Source: Paenibacillus glycinis (GTDB taxonomy: Bacteria > Bacillota > Bacilli > Paenibacillales > Paenibacillaceae). Taken from it: 64,000 nt of DNA. The DNA lies in assembly GCF_009909185.1 (NCBI RefSeq), contig NZ_JAAAMV010000018.1, positions 62,001-126,000 on the forward strand, given 5' to 3'. The notes under the pieces are model-generated. The model did not search any database, was not told where the DNA came from, and saw only the letters and a list, made by a program, of their open reading frames with translations. Within the stretch, counting starts at the first letter, position 1. Each line of letters opens with the position of its first letter. Both the position numbers and the translations under genes were made by a program. Positions 46,988 to 56,790 of the stretch are shown one piece after another.

Positions 46988-47377
46988 TTAATCGCTGCTG
47001 CTTTTGGCTTTCCAGATGGAATAGGCGGCGAGCCCCCACGCTACGATGAACGCGAGACCGCCGAACGGAGTAATGATGCCGATCCACTTCACGTCGGACA
47101 AGCTTAGCGCGTACAGGCTTCCCGAGAACAGGAAGATTCCCAGGTGCATCAGGCGGGCGGCCCATCGGATCCGTTGGTCGTTTTTGCCGATGCGATCGGC
47201 GGCCAAGGCGATAAGCAGCAATCCGATGGCGTGAAACATATGGTAGCGGACGCCCGTCTCGAATACGTTCAGCATTTCCTCGGTCAATCTGTCCTTCAGC
47301 CCGTGGGCGCCGAATGCGCCCAGCGCAACGGCCAGCAGCGCATGAATCGCGCCGTACGCCCCGTATTTGTTAAACAT
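46988..47377 (-). CDS. ywdK: DUF423 membrane protein (YwdK-like)
   Basis: A 129-residue membrane protein with four hydrophobic segments. The N-terminal ALLAVALGAFGAHGLKDRL and the middle VRYHMFHAIGLLLIALAA are the DUF423 signatures. Function is unknown. The ATG at 47377 follows GAAGGAAG; the longer frame upstream crosses the divergent promoter region and has no ribosome site. It is divergent from the gene at 47461. Confidence 0.87.
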   Translation of the reverse strand: MFNKYGAYGAIHALLAVALGAFGAHGLKDRLTEEMLNVFETGVRYHMFHAIGLLLIALAADRIGKNDQRIRWAARLMHLGIFLFSGSLYALSLSDVKWIGIITPFGGLAFIVAWGLAAYSIWKAKSSSD

Positions 47378-47460
47378 CTTCCTTCCTTCATCCTTTCCAA
47401 TGTCTGTCAAATGAGTTAGAATATACGATATCGAACGACCGCATAGAGGAGTGGATCTCC

Positions 47461-47919
47461 GTGAGTGAGCAAGAACCGAATCGGTACGATTACCCGCCCG
47501 GCGGCGATGCATCCTTCCCGACTCCCGATGATCCGCCGAAGAAAACCCAATCCAAATTGGGCATCGCTTCGTTCGTTATCGGACTCGTCGGCCTGGTCGT
47601 TGCCGTCGTCGCCATTATCGTGACGACTTCATTTATTATGGACCAGATCGGGAACGAGGGCAACTACGAGACCTTCCTGTCGGAGCTCGAAAACGGGAAC
47701 GGCGATCTCGGCGATCTGATGCCGATCGTCACGGCGGGCCTGCTGATGCTGCTCTCCTCCGCCTGCTGCCTCGTCGGGCTGATTCTGGGCATCGTCGGCG
47801 CCTGCGCCAAAGGCAAGCACAAAGCGTTCCCCGTCATCGGCATCGTCGTGAACGCGCTGCTGCCCGTCGGGTTTATCGCCCTCTTCATGCTTGGGCTTGC
47901 GATGGGCGGAACCGCATAG
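47461..47919 (+). CDS. Small membrane protein (DUF4190/DUF4064-like), GTG start
   Basis: A 152-residue protein with a Pro/Asp-rich cytoplasmic head (1-32), a helix-pair (about 33-57, [21 protein letters not shown]), an acidic extracellular loop (about 60-80, NGNGDLGDL) and two more membrane segments (about 82-110, 120-147). This resembles the DUF4190/DUF4064 group of small Gram-positive membrane proteins; role unknown. The GTG at 47461 is preceded by GAGGAGTGG. It has its own terminator. Confidence 0.75.
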   Translation: MSEQEPNRYDYPPGGDASFPTPDDPPKKTQSKLGIASFVIGLVGLVVAVVAIIVTTSFIMDQIGNEGNYETFLSELENGNGDLGDLMPIVTAGLLMLLSSACCLVGLILGIVGACAKGKHKAFPVIGIVVNALLPVGFIALFMLGLAMGGTA

Positions 47920-47930
47920 CGAACAAACGC

Positions 47931-47967
47931 AAGGAGGGACTGCGGGCGACCGCCGTCCCTCCTTTTG
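47931..47967 (+). terminator. Terminator after the small membrane protein gene
   Basis: AAGGAGGGAC (47931-47940) pairs perfectly with GTCCCTCCTT (47955-47964) and is followed by TTG. Confidence 0.85.
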
Positions 47968-48026
47968 TCATGCCCGCACGCCGCTTCCGGAATTGCGCCG
48001 GGGACCGCATGCGGGCATATTGCCTC

Positions 48027-48054
48027 ACATATCGAGCCGCGACGTGAATACAAT
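48027..48054 (+). promoter_or_regulatory. Candidate sigma-E promoter of yhbH
   Basis: ACATATC (48027-48033), 13 bases, AATACAAT (48047-48054). It uses the same -35 as the spoVR promoter and differs from the sigma-E -10 consensus only in the first base. yhbH is a sigma-E gene in Bacillus. The start at 48095 is about 35 bases past the predicted transcription start. Confidence 0.55.
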
Positions 48055-48094
48055 GAATAACAACAAGCTCAATCGGTTTGGGAGGTGTCTACGC

Positions 48095-49252
48095 ATGGCA
48101 GATAATAATGGAACGCTGTATACCGTGTCGCGCGAGGATTGGTCGCTGCACCGGAAAGGGCATCAGGATCAAGCCAGACACCAGCAGAAAGTCCGCGAGG
48201 CGATCAAGCAAAATTTGCCGGACCTCGTCTCCGAGGAAAATATTATCATGTCGGACGGCAAGCAGGTCATCAAAGTGCCGATCCGCAGCTTGGATGAATT
48301 CCGCTTCGTCTATAATTTCAACAAAAACAAGCATGTCGGCCAAGGCGACGGCGACAGCCAGGTCGGGGACGTGCTCGGCGTCGATCCCGCTTCGCAGAAG
48401 GGCGGCAAGGGCGAGAACGCCGGCGATCAGCCCGGCGACGATATCGTCGAAGCCGAGATCAGCCTCGCGGAGCTCGAAACGATGCTGTTCGAGGAGCTGG
48501 AGCTGCCCTTCCTGAAGCAAAAGGACCGCGACCAGCTGGAAACGAAGGAAATCCGGTTCAACGACATCCGCAAGAAGGGCATCATGTCGAACATCGACAA
48601 GAAGCGGACCATCCTCGAGAATCTGAAGCGCAACGCGACAAGCGGCGCGCCCGGCATTCACGACATCTCGCCGGACGATCTTCGCTATAAGACCTGGGAG
48701 GAAATCGTAAAGCCGCAATCCAATGCCGTCATCCTGGCGATGATGGACACGAGCGGCAGCATGGGGAGCTTCGAGAAATACGTTGCCCGCAGCTTCTTCT
48801 TCTGGATGACCCGCTTCCTCCGCCATCAATACGAGCACGTGGAAATCGTCTTCATCGCGCATCATACCGAAGCGAAGGAAGTGACCGAGGAAGAATTCTT
48901 CACCCGCGGCGAAAGCGGCGGCACGATCTGTTCCTCCGCCTACATCAAGGCCATCGATATCATCGACAACCGCTTCCCGCCTTCCATGTACAACATCTAC
49001 CCGTTCCATTTCTCCGACGGCGACAACCTGACGAGCGACAACGAGCGCTGCGTCAAGCTGATCGGCGAGCTGCTGAAACGGGCCAACTTGTTCGGCTACG
49101 GCGAGGTCAACCAATACAACCGTTCGAGCACGTTGATGTCCGCCTACAAGCACATCAATTTGCCGAACTTCATGCACTATGTCATCAAGGAAAAAGGCGA
49201 GGTGTACAACGCGCTGAAATCCTTCTTCCGCAAACGGGAGCTTGCCGTATAA
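48095..49252 (+). CDS. yhbH: Sporulation protein YhbH (DUF444, VWA-like)
   Basis: A 385-residue protein of the DUF444/YeaH group. The C-terminal half is a von Willebrand A-like domain with the metal site DTSGSM near residue 220 and the late FHFSDGDN. The N-terminal part is charged and low in complexity ([11 protein letters not shown] region near 90-130). It acts together with the kinase PrkA and SpoVR in sporulation, and with their homologues in stress responses of other bacteria. GGGAGGTG precedes the ATG at 48095; a longer frame upstream runs through the promoter. Confidence 0.92.
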   Translation: MADNNGTLYTVSREDWSLHRKGHQDQARHQQKVREAIKQNLPDLVSEENIIMSDGKQVIKVPIRSLDEFRFVYNFNKNKHVGQGDGDSQVGDVLGVDPASQKGGKGENAGDQPGDDIVEAEISLAELETMLFEELELPFLKQKDRDQLETKEIRFNDIRKKGIMSNIDKKRTILENLKRNATSGAPGIHDISPDDLRYKTWEEIVKPQSNAVILAMMDTSGSMGSFEKYVARSFFFWMTRFLRHQYEHVEIVFIAHHTEAKEVTEEEFFTRGESGGTICSSAYIKAIDIIDNRFPPSMYNIYPFHFSDGDNLTSDNERCVKLIGELLKRANLFGYGEVNQYNRSSTLMSAYKHINLPNFMHYVIKEKGEVYNALKSFFRKRELAV

Positions 49253-49288
49253 AGGGAACGCGCATCAAGGCATTACGCCAATCATAAA

Positions 49289-49334
49289 AAGCCTCCGCGG
49301 CGCCTGGGACGTACCCCGGCAGCCGCGGAGGCTT
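49289..49334. terminator. Bidirectional terminator between yhbH and the MFS gene
   Basis: A 13-bp perfect stem, AAGCCTCCGCGGC (49289-49301) with its complement (49322-49334), flanked by A and T runs. The stop of the convergent MFS gene is 4 bases away. Confidence 0.92.
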
Positions 49335-49337
49335 CTT

Positions 49338-50579
49338 TTATCCGCCCAATCGCCTCGACGTTCCCCTCGATCCGAGTTTCCCGCCGTTATAGACGATGAA
49401 CGTCGCGAGTCCGGCAAGTCCAAAGCAGCCGGCGCCGGACAACAGATACGACAACGGTACCGCGTCGGACAAGTACGTGCTGAGCAGCGGGCCGACCGTG
49501 CCCCGGACGCCGAAGAGCATGAAATGCAATCCGACGACGACCGCTTCCCGCCCCGGCGCGAGCCGGAACATATAGGCGAGGAAGCCGATGTCCCATATCG
49601 CGTCGCCGATTCCTTGGATGCCGCTTCCGATCAGTACCGCGCCGTAATTGCCGAGCAGCGCGTAACAGAACGGCACGATGCTGAAGGCCGCCAGCCCGAA
49701 TGCGACCGTGTGCTTCGCGGACAGCTTGTCGATGACGCGGCCGCATACGTAATAGGACGAGAGCAAGCAGACGAAGTACGTCGCGCGGGCGATGCCGATC
49801 TGCGTATTGGAGAGCTCGAGCCGGTCGACCTGCATGATATTGTACAGCGGCACCGCCACGAGATTGCCGAAGCCGGTGAACGTGCAGGCCAGGAAGAAGA
49901 CGGCGATCTCCTTGTTTTGCTTGACGAGCTGCAGCTGCTCGCCGAGATTGAACCGCTTGGCTCCGAGCAGCTTCGGCGGCGCGGCTTTCCGCGCCTTGAC
50001 GCGCGAGAATACGAGAATGGACAGCACGCCGGTCGCCGCGGCGAACAGCAGCGGCCCCGTCGGCCCCGTCGCGTCGGTCCATTTGCCGATGACGAACGCC
50101 ACGGGAACCATCAGTCCGCCCATGAAGACCCGGGTGTTGCCCATCAGCTTGCCCCGATGCTCCGGCGGGTACATGCGAATGACGAGCGCGGCGTAGCCGG
50201 GCGATTGGATGCCCATCAGCATCTGGAAGCAAAGCGCGGCGGCGACATAGACGAGCGGCACGCCGAAGAGCGCCGGCAGCACGATCAGCGCCCGCGCGAC
50301 GAGGTTCGGGACGACGACGTACGGCTTCGGATCCGACCGTTCGATGATAGCGGCCCATAGCGGCGAGAACAGCAGCCCGACCGCCGGCGCGGCCGAAATA
50401 ATGCCGACCTGCAGATTGGACGCTCCCTGCTGAATGGCCATCGGAAGATAAAACTGGTTGAACACGACATTAAAGAAGCTGAATAATACGGAAGCGCCTA
50501 CATCGATACGGAAATTATGCCACGCTCGAGGCCCGAGGCTCAGCTTGACGGAATCCAGCTTTGTTTTGAATGCGATCAT
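49338..50579 (-). CDS. MFS family transporter
   Basis: A polytopic transporter of the major facilitator superfamily, about 413 residues, with around 12 hydrophobic segments. Motif-A-like sequences are present in the first half (PEHRGKLMGNTRV at the central loop) and the second (YYVCGRVIDKLSAKH). The substrate cannot be inferred; a drug, sugar or small-molecule exporter is possible. The start is uncertain: the ATG at 50579 is 13 bases from GGAGAGG, while an in-frame TTG at 50591 is too close to it. Confidence 0.85.
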   Translation of the reverse strand: MIAFKTKLDSVKLSLGPRAWHNFRIDVGASVLFSFFNVVFNQFYLPMAIQQGASNLQVGIISAAPAVGLLFSPLWAAIIERSDPKPYVVVPNLVARALIVLPALFGVPLVYVAAALCFQMLMGIQSPGYAALVIRMYPPEHRGKLMGNTRVFMGGLMVPVAFVIGKWTDATGPTGPLLFAAATGVLSILVFSRVKARKAAPPKLLGAKRFNLGEQLQLVKQNKEIAVFFLACTFTGFGNLVAVPLYNIMQVDRLELSNTQIGIARATYFVCLLSSYYVCGRVIDKLSAKHTVAFGLAAFSIVPFCYALLGNYGAVLIGSGIQGIGDAIWDIGFLAYMFRLAPGREAVVVGLHFMLFGVRGTVGPLLSTYLSDAVPLSYLLSGAGCFGLAGLATFIVYNGGKLGSRGTSRRLGG

Positions 50580-50665
50580 GACGGTCGGCAATCCTCTCCG
50601 GGTAACAGTTCGTTTCAGACCCAGTATACCATGGGATGACGCCAGTATTTCGCTTCATTGCCATT

Positions 50666-50695
50666 TTGACAAATCCTTATGATTGGGAGCATAAT
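50666..50695 (+). promoter_or_regulatory. Sigma-A promoter of the LTA synthase-like gene
   Basis: TTGACA (50666-50671), an 18-base spacer, CATAAT (50690-50695). A perfect -35 and a -10 matching 5 of 6 positions, about 50 bases before the ATG. Confidence 0.65.
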
Positions 50696-50743
50696 GAACG
50701 TTATGAGAATTGCAGTACGCGTTTTGAAAGGAAGGATATTTTC

Positions 50744-52600
50744 ATGCCCGCATGGTCATTCCGACGGTTGTTCGAGGTCAAGCCGTTCATCTTTTTTACC
50801 ATCCTATTGGTCATTAAAAGCATGCTTGCTTACTTCGTTATTTTCGACGGGGGTCCGTCGTGGACGCTGCTCGTAACCGAAATGCCGTTCTTCTGGCTGC
50901 TGTTCTGCCTGATCGAATGGTTTGCGTCGAAGCGTAAGCTCGTTTACTACGTAACGGTAAACCTGCTCGTGACCGCGATTTTCTTCGCCGTCATCATGTA
51001 TTACAAGTATTTCGGCATTATCGTCACGTATCACGCGCTCGAGCAGGTCAATCAGGTGACCGCTGTGAAGAGCAGCGTGTTCTCGCTTCTCGATCCCTAT
51101 TATTTGTTTATCTTCCTGGATATTATCGTGTTCTTCTACCTGCTGCTGCGGCGCAAGCACGCCGTCAACTGGAAACGGCTCAGCCAGCTGCCGATCAACC
51201 GCGCGATCGTTTCCGTCGTCTTCATCGTCTCGCTGGCGCTCTGCCTCTTCAATATTTTGCCGAACCGGGCGAGCATGAACGAGATCGTGAAAGCCGAAGA
51301 TATGGGCATCCTCAATTATGAGCTGTACACGCTCTTCTCCGATCCGAAGCAGCCGACGGTGCCGATGAGCGAGATTACGCAGGCCGCCATCGATGAGCAG
51401 AAAGGCATCCAAGAGCCGGCTTCGCCGAAATATTGGCAGGCAGCGAAAGGCAAGAATCTGATCATCGTGCAAATGGAAGCGTTCCAAAATTTTCTGATCG
51501 GCTTGAAGATCGACGGGCAGGAAGTAACCCCGAACATGAACAAGCTGGCCAAGGAGCATATTTATTTCTCGAACTTCTACCAGCAGGTCGGACAAGGCAA
51601 CACCTCCGACGCCGAGTTCGTCGTGAATACGTCCTTCTATACGCCGCCCACTGGAGCCGCTTCCGTCGTCTATACCGATCGGGCGCTGCCGAGCCTGCCC
51701 AAACTGCTGCAGGCGAGCGGCTACCAGACCGCGACGTTCCATACGAATTTCGTGGAATTCTGGAACCGGTCCGACTTGTATAAAGCCATCGGGTTCGAAA
51801 AGTATTACGACCAGAACTTCTTCGGCCAAGACGACACGGTCTTCTTCGGTCCGTCCGACGAAGTGCTGTACCAGAAGACGGCCGAAAAGCTGGACGAGAT
51901 GCAGAAAGCCGGACCTTTCTACTCGCAGCTGATCACCATGTCGTCCCACCATCCGTTCACGATTCCGGAGCGAAAATACAAGATCAAGCTGCCGGCCCGC
52001 TACGACGGGACGTTCGTCGGCGATTATATTCGCGCGCAGAACTACGCCGATTATTCGCTGGGGCTGTTCATCGACGATCTGAAGAAACGCGGCATCTGGG
52101 ATAACAGCGTCTTCGTCATCTACGGCGACCATCTCGGTCTCCCGATCTACTCGCTGAACAGCGACGAGAAGAAGCTGATGAAAGAAATTTACGGCCGCGA
52201 ATACGGGAATACGGACATGATCAACATTCCGCTCATCATTTCTTCGCCCGGCGTCGCGACGCCGATGGAGCTCAAGCAAACCGGCGGCCAATCCGATATT
52301 ATGCCGACCGTCGCGAACCTCCTCGGCATTTCGCTGCAGGACCATATTCACTTCGGACAGGACCTGCTCAACCAACCGTCGAATATTTTGCCCGAACGTT
52401 ATTACTTGCCTTCGGGTTCGCTGATTACGGATACCGAGATGTTCGTTCCGGGCACCTCGTTCAAGGACGGGACCAACCATCCGCTGCACGGCAATGCGCA
52501 GTCGGCCGTGCCGACGACCGAGGATCAGTATAATCGGGCGCTCAAGCTGCTTCAGCTATCGGACAGCTACGTCACCCAATTGCCGCCGGTGAATCCCTGA
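50744..52600 (+). CDS. LTA synthase family sulphatase-type enzyme
   Basis: A 618-residue protein with five N-terminal membrane helices (about 12-35, 45-60, 68-90, 115-135, 152-172) and an extracellular sulphatase-like domain. The catalytic threonine is Thr287 (QGNTSDAEF), metal ligands include Glu245 (QMEAF) and the YGDHLG motif. Such enzymes build the polyglycerolphosphate chain of lipoteichoic acid or a related polymer from phosphatidylglycerol. The ATG at 50744 follows GAAAGGAAGGA. Whether it is the main synthase or a primase-like paralogue cannot be told. Confidence 0.9.
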   Translation: MPAWSFRRLFEVKPFIFFTILLVIKSMLAYFVIFDGGPSWTLLVTEMPFFWLLFCLIEWFASKRKLVYYVTVNLLVTAIFFAVIMYYKYFGIIVTYHALEQVNQVTAVKSSVFSLLDPYYLFIFLDIIVFFYLLLRRKHAVNWKRLSQLPINRAIVSVVFIVSLALCLFNILPNRASMNEIVKAEDMGILNYELYTLFSDPKQPTVPMSEITQAAIDEQKGIQEPASPKYWQAAKGKNLIIVQMEAFQNFLIGLKIDGQEVTPNMNKLAKEHIYFSNFYQQVGQGNTSDAEFVVNTSFYTPPTGAASVVYTDRALPSLPKLLQASGYQTATFHTNFVEFWNRSDLYKAIGFEKYYDQNFFGQDDTVFFGPSDEVLYQKTAEKLDEMQKAGPFYSQLITMSSHHPFTIPERKYKIKLPARYDGTFVGDYIRAQNYADYSLGLFIDDLKKRGIWDNSVFVIYGDHLGLPIYSLNSDEKKLMKEIYGREYGNTDMINIPLIISSPGVATPMELKQTGGQSDIMPTVANLLGISLQDHIHFGQDLLNQPSNILPERYYLPSGSLITDTEMFVPGTSFKDGTNHPLHGNAQSAVPTTEDQYNRALKLLQLSDSYVTQLPPVNP

Positions 52601-52618
52601 CAAGACTTGAACCGAATC

Positions 52619-52656
52619 AAAAAATCCCCTTGCCGGATGCGGCTCGGGGATTTTTT
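52619..52656. terminator. Bidirectional terminator after the LTA synthase-like gene
   Basis: An 11-bp perfect stem, AAAAAATCCCC (52619-52629) with GGGGATTTTTT (52646-52656); the A and T runs serve both directions. Confidence 0.92.
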
Positions 52657-52703
52657 GATATGGTGATTACGCAGCAACCGCCCCCGCGTCAGAGAACGCC
52701 CGT

Positions 52704-53960
52704 TCAGACATTGCAGATGCGGTAACGAATCTCGCATACCGTGCCCTGCCCGCGCTTGCTGTTGAACGCGATTTGGCCGCCCATGACGTTGATGAGGCTG
52801 ACGACGACCATCAACCCGAGACCGGTCCCCTTCTCTTTCGTCGTGAAGAACGGCGTGCCGATCCGCTTCAGCTGCAGCTTGTTCATGCCTACGCCGGTAT
52901 CCGCGATCGTAATGCATACTTGACCGTCGTCCACCTTCGTCTTGACGGTCAGCGTTCCTCCGCCGGGCATCGCTTCGATCGCGTTTTTCATAATGTTCAG
53001 GAGACACTGCTGGAATTTCTTCGGCTCACCCAAGATAAAGATCGGAACCTCGCGATCATGCTTGATCCGGATCTCGACCCCGGCCATGACGGCCATGGAC
53101 GAAATCCACGGCACCAGCGCTTCGATCTCCGCTTTGACGTCGAGCGGCCTCGCTTCCTCCACCGTCGGCTTGGCGTAGTTCAAATAATCCGTAATGATGG
53201 AGGTCGCGTGATCGATCCCCTCCATCGCGTGTTTCCGATAGCGTTCCAACGTCTCCGGATTGATGCTCGGCTTGCCCATCATTTGCAGAAACCCGCTCGT
53301 CATCGTCAGCGGATTGCGCACCTCGTGGGAGATCGAAGCGGCAAGCTGGCCGATCATTTGGTATTTCTCCGCGTTATACAGCTCCTCTTGCAAATTCTCC
53401 TGGTTTCTCACCCGGTAATAGGTCACGATCACGAGCGCGGCCGACGGGAACGCGCCCAGCAGGATCGTAACGATCGTCGCCGGATTGACGGCCGCTCCGC
53501 GCAAGCCGGCAACGGCAATGTATAGCACTTCATAGATCGCGATGTACGCCAGTCCGTTCAACATGATGAATCCCAGCGTGCTTCGCCGCAAGCAGCGGTA
53601 GTGGAAGGTCAGCCCGAGCAGCAGAAGCACGCTATTGCCGGACAGGTTGGCCGCCCAGTCCGTGCCGACAAGCGCAATGCCGAAACCGACGAATGCCCCC
53701 CATGTAGCGATTCCCGCCAGCCCTCCCTCGAACAACGACGCGAGCAGGATGGAGAGCGGCGTCAAGTGAAGCGCGAACACCCAAGGATCAATGGTTTCGA
53801 TGCATAGATAACAGGCGGAGAACACCGCGAGAACCGCCAAATACAGCAGCTTTCGTTGAAGAGAGGTTGCGGCGGCTTTCGGGATGGCGATAAAGAAAAG
53901 CAGACCGGAACCTAATATGTAGAGCAAATCGTGAAATTCGTCAATGAAAATAGAGGACAT
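52704..53960 (-). CDS. Membrane sensor histidine kinase (KinB-like)
   Basis: A two-component sensor kinase. The N-terminal half has six hydrophobic segments and no large extracellular loop, like the five- or six-helix sensors of KinB type. The transmitter follows: H box ASISHEVRNPLTM, N box NIMKNAIEAM, G1 DTGVGM, F box PFFTTKEKGTG, G2 GTGLGL. No response regulator is adjacent, so it is an orphan, as sporulation kinases usually are; a phosphorelay role is inference. The start is uncertain: the ATG at 53960 (418 residues) and a TTG at 54005 both have weak ribosome sites. Confidence 0.88.
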   Translation of the reverse strand: MSSIFIDEFHDLLYILGSGLLFFIAIPKAAATSLQRKLLYLAVLAVFSACYLCIETIDPWVFALHLTPLSILLASLFEGGLAGIATWGAFVGFGIALVGTDWAANLSGNSVLLLLGLTFHYRCLRRSTLGFIMLNGLAYIAIYEVLYIAVAGLRGAAVNPATIVTILLGAFPSAALVIVTYYRVRNQENLQEELYNAEKYQMIGQLAASISHEVRNPLTMTSGFLQMMGKPSINPETLERYRKHAMEGIDHATSIITDYLNYAKPTVEEARPLDVKAEIEALVPWISSMAVMAGVEIRIKHDREVPIFILGEPKKFQQCLLNIMKNAIEAMPGGGTLTVKTKVDDGQVCITIADTGVGMNKLQLKRIGTPFFTTKEKGTGLGLMVVVSLINVMGGQIAFNSKRGQGTVCEIRYRICNV

Positions 53961-54092
53961 GAGCGTAGAATCCGACTCCCCGACTGGCAACGTATCCGCT
54001 TTCAATGCGATAATTGCCTAATTTTACCTACTAACTATACCATAGGCCGCGGCGGGGAGACCAAACAATTTTGGCGCTTTCCCGGGCACGGG

Positions 54093-54121
54093 ACATATCG
54101 TTCCGAGGCTGCCCATAGATA
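54093..54121 (+). promoter_or_regulatory. Sigma-E promoter of spoVR
   Basis: ACATATC (54093-54099), 14 bases, CATAGATA (54114-54121). Both boxes fit sigma-E well except for the end of the -10. The predicted transcription start, near 54128, falls on an in-frame ATG at 54127, which rules that ATG out as the main start and favours the TTG at 54163. Confidence 0.6.
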
Positions 54122-54162
54122 TAGCTATGGAACACAATTCGCGTTGCGAGGGGGAAGCGAGC

Positions 54163-55611
54163 TTGCACCAGGATGAGGTCAAAGCGCTCGAACGAGCCAT
54201 AGACGAAATAACCGAAATCGCGCAAGGATTCGGTCTGGATTTCTACCCGATGCGGTACGAGATTTGTCCGGCGGACATTATTTATACCTTCGGTGCCTAC
54301 GGCATGCCGACGCGGTTCAGCCATTGGAGCTTCGGCAAGACGTTTAATAAAATGAAAATGCAGTACGATTTCGGGCTCAGCAAAATTTACGAGCTCGTCA
54401 TCAACTCCAATCCGTGCTATGCCTTCCTGCTGGACGGCAACTCGCTCATTCAAAATAAGCTCATCGTCGCCCACGTCTTGGCCCACTGCGACTTTTTCAA
54501 AAACAACGCCCGCTTCAGCATGACGAACCGCAATATGGTCGAGAGCATGTCGGCGACCGCGGAGCGGGTCAGCCAGTACGAGATGGAACACGGCACCGAG
54601 GCGGTGGAGAAATTCATCGACGCCGTGCTCGCCATTCAGGAGCATGTCGATACGACGATCATCCGGCCGTACAAGCTGGATAAAGCCCAGTACATCGAGC
54701 TGCTGAACAAGCAGAATAAGACCGAGAAGCCAAAGCATGTCTCCCAATACGACGACCTGTGGGGTCTCGACGAGGATGAGCAGCAGGCGGATGCCGAGGC
54801 AGCCGCGAAGGCGACCGCGGACACGAAGAAATTCCCGCCCCAACCGGAGAAGGACCTCATCTGGTTCATCGAGGAGTACTCTCCGAATCTGCAGGACTGG
54901 CAGCGCGACATCATGTCCATGCTGCGCGACGAGATGCTGTACTTCTGGCCGCAGATCGAGACCAAGATCATGAACGAAGGCTGGGCTTCGTACTGGCATC
55001 AGCGCATCATCCGGGAGCTGGATCTCACGAGCGAGGAGACCATCGAATTCGCCCATCTTAATTCGTCGGTCGTCCAGCCGTCGCGGCACTCCCTCAATCC
55101 GTACTACTTGGGCTTGAAGATCTTCGAGGATATCGAGCGCCGCTGGGATCATCCGACCAAGGAAGAACAGGACCGGTTCGGCCGCAAGCCCGGGCTCGGA
55201 CGGGAGAAAATGTTCGAGGTGCGGGAGTTCGACTCCGATATCTCCTTCCTGCGCAATTACTTGACGAAGAAGCTCGTCGGCGACCTCGATCTGTACGTCT
55301 TCGAGAAGAAAGGCGCGGAATGGAAGATCACCGACAAGGCGTGGGAATCCGTCCGAGACCAGCTCGTCGTCTCGCGCGTCAACGGCGGCTTCCCTACCCT
55401 CGTCGTCGTCGACGGCGACTTCAACCGCGTCGGGGAACTGTTCCTCTTCCACAAATACGAAGGCGTCGAGCTGGATTTGAAATACGTCGAGAAGACGCTC
55501 CCTCACGTCGTGCAGCTGTGGGGCAAATCGGTTCATCTGGAAACGGTCGTCGAGGACAAACGGATCGTATTCAGCTGCGACGGGAAGAAGACGAGCCGGA
55601 AGTTTATTTGA
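54163..55611 (+). CDS. spoVR: SpoVR family protein (TTG start)
   Basis: Needed for normal spore cortex in Bacillus; acts in one pathway with PrkA and YhbH. The family stretches are clear: [33 protein letters not shown]-like [26 protein letters not shown], and [17 protein letters not shown] [13 protein letters not shown]. The middle (about 205-245) is charged and variable. The TTG at 54163 has GAGGGGG 8 bases upstream, much like the cotJA start, and the sigma-E promoter places transcription start too close to the ATG at 54127. From the TTG it has 482 residues. It ends at a strong terminator. Confidence 0.93.
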   Translation: MHQDEVKALERAIDEITEIAQGFGLDFYPMRYEICPADIIYTFGAYGMPTRFSHWSFGKTFNKMKMQYDFGLSKIYELVINSNPCYAFLLDGNSLIQNKLIVAHVLAHCDFFKNNARFSMTNRNMVESMSATAERVSQYEMEHGTEAVEKFIDAVLAIQEHVDTTIIRPYKLDKAQYIELLNKQNKTEKPKHVSQYDDLWGLDEDEQQADAEAAAKATADTKKFPPQPEKDLIWFIEEYSPNLQDWQRDIMSMLRDEMLYFWPQIETKIMNEGWASYWHQRIIRELDLTSEETIEFAHLNSSVVQPSRHSLNPYYLGLKIFEDIERRWDHPTKEEQDRFGRKPGLGREKMFEVREFDSDISFLRNYLTKKLVGDLDLYVFEKKGAEWKITDKAWESVRDQLVVSRVNGGFPTLVVVDGDFNRVGELFLFHKYEGVELDLKYVEKTLPHVVQLWGKSVHLETVVEDKRIVFSCDGKKTSRKFI

Positions 55612-55634
55612 GGCCGACCGCAACCTATCGAACG

Positions 55635-55676
55635 CAAGAACGCCCGCCAAGGCTGCTGCTTGGGCGGGCGTTCTTG
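55635..55676 (+). terminator. Terminator after spoVR
   Basis: A perfect 14-bp stem, CAAGAACGCCCGCC (55635-55648) with its complement (55663-55676). The T run is short, but the stem is very stable. Confidence 0.88.
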
Positions 55677-55827
55677 TTCATGTTCGGATCGAATAGTGCG
55701 GCAATCTCGACAAGCCGTGCGGGTCGCTACAGTCGCTCCTATGACGTCTTCCCCATCCATCCGTTTTTCAACCGTCATGTAGGCGCTGCAGGTCATAGTC
55801 TGGCATTAAACTTCCAAACAAAGCAAA

Positions 55828-55866
55828 GACGCCCCTGCCGGCATTCTTCATGCCGGGAAGGGCGTC
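55828..55866 (-). terminator. Terminator of the circularly permuted ATP-grasp operon
   Basis: On the minus strand GACGCCC (55866-55860) and CCGGCAT (55856-55850) pair with ATGCCGG (55844-55838) and GGGCGTC (55834-55828), ending in TTTGCTTTG. It lies about 40 bases after the transglutaminase stop. The remaining 150 bp up to the spoVR terminator hold nothing I can identify. Confidence 0.75.
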
Positions 55867-55905
55867 CTGCCGCCAGGGCTTGTCCGAGTCGGACAATGCC
55901 TGCGG

Positions 55906-56790
55906 TCAATCATCGACCCGCTTCACGTCGACCGTCACTTCCAAGTCGGCTTCGCTTGTCCCCATATAGACGCCCTTGACCGGGACGATATCCTTGTAGT
56001 CTCTGCCGTGGCCTAGCTTCACGTAACGCTCCCCGACCAAGGCATCGTTCGTCGGATCGAATCCGCACCAGCCGAGTCCTGGCACGTACGCCTCGATCCA
56101 GGCATGGGACGCTTGCTCGAAGTCCGCGCTTCCGCCCTGCAGGTCGCCGACGAAATGATAGCCGCTCACGTATCTCGCCGGAACGCCCTTCGACCGGCAG
56201 GAGGCGATCATGAGGTGGGCGAAATCCTGGCAAACCCCGCGGCGCTTGCGAAGCAGGTCGCCGGCGATCGTATGCACGTTCGTCGCGCCCGTGTCATAGA
56301 TGAATTCGCTCCGGATTTTATTCGACAAGGCCAGGAGCCACCCGTACACGCCAGGGCGCTCTCCTCCGGGCGAACTTTGAATCGCGGCATTCGCGAACGC
56401 GGCAACCTCGGGCGTAATCCCCGTATAGTCGGTGGGGAGCAAGTACTCCGCGAACCGGTTAGCCGACTTGTCGCTCGCCAACCATTCCCAGGCTTCCTTG
56501 GGCGGCATCCCTTCCTTGCCGAGCGGCGGCTTGATCGCTTCACGGGTAACCACCGTCATCTGCGTGCGGATCGTCAGTTTGCGATGCTGCCCGTTGACCG
56601 AGAACACATGCACGCGATTGCCGAAGTAATCGTCATAGCTGAACAGCGACGCATTGGGCTCGACGGATATCGAGTGCGTGTAACAGGACTGCTGCTCGTT
56701 CGTAAACGGCGTCAGACGCAGCTCATTGACACTGTCCGTGACCGCATCCTTGTACGCGTATTGCGTCGTGTGCGAGATGTGCAGCTTCAT
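55906..56790 (-). CDS. Transglutaminase-like family protein
   Basis: A 294-residue cysteine-protease-fold protein with an N-terminal beta domain (about 1-110, the YAYKDAVTDSVNELRLTP start is typical) and a transglutaminase core. The catalytic triad is visible: Cys187 (GVCQDFAHLM), His229 (SHAWIEAYVPGLGW) and Asp245 (GFDPTND). It may hydrolyse or cross-link peptides. The ATG at 56790 overlaps the stop of the alpha-E gene (ATGA, 56787-56790), so it is coupled to it. Third gene of a conserved three-gene set. Confidence 0.92.
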   Translation of the reverse strand: MKLHISHTTQYAYKDAVTDSVNELRLTPFTNEQQSCYTHSISVEPNASLFSYDDYFGNRVHVFSVNGQHRKLTIRTQMTVVTREAIKPPLGKEGMPPKEAWEWLASDKSANRFAEYLLPTDYTGITPEVAAFANAAIQSSPGGERPGVYGWLLALSNKIRSEFIYDTGATNVHTIAGDLLRKRRGVCQDFAHLMIASCRSKGVPARYVSGYHFVGDLQGGSADFEQASHAWIEAYVPGLGWCGFDPTNDALVGERYVKLGHGRDYKDIVPVKGVYMGTSEADLEVTVDVKRVDD

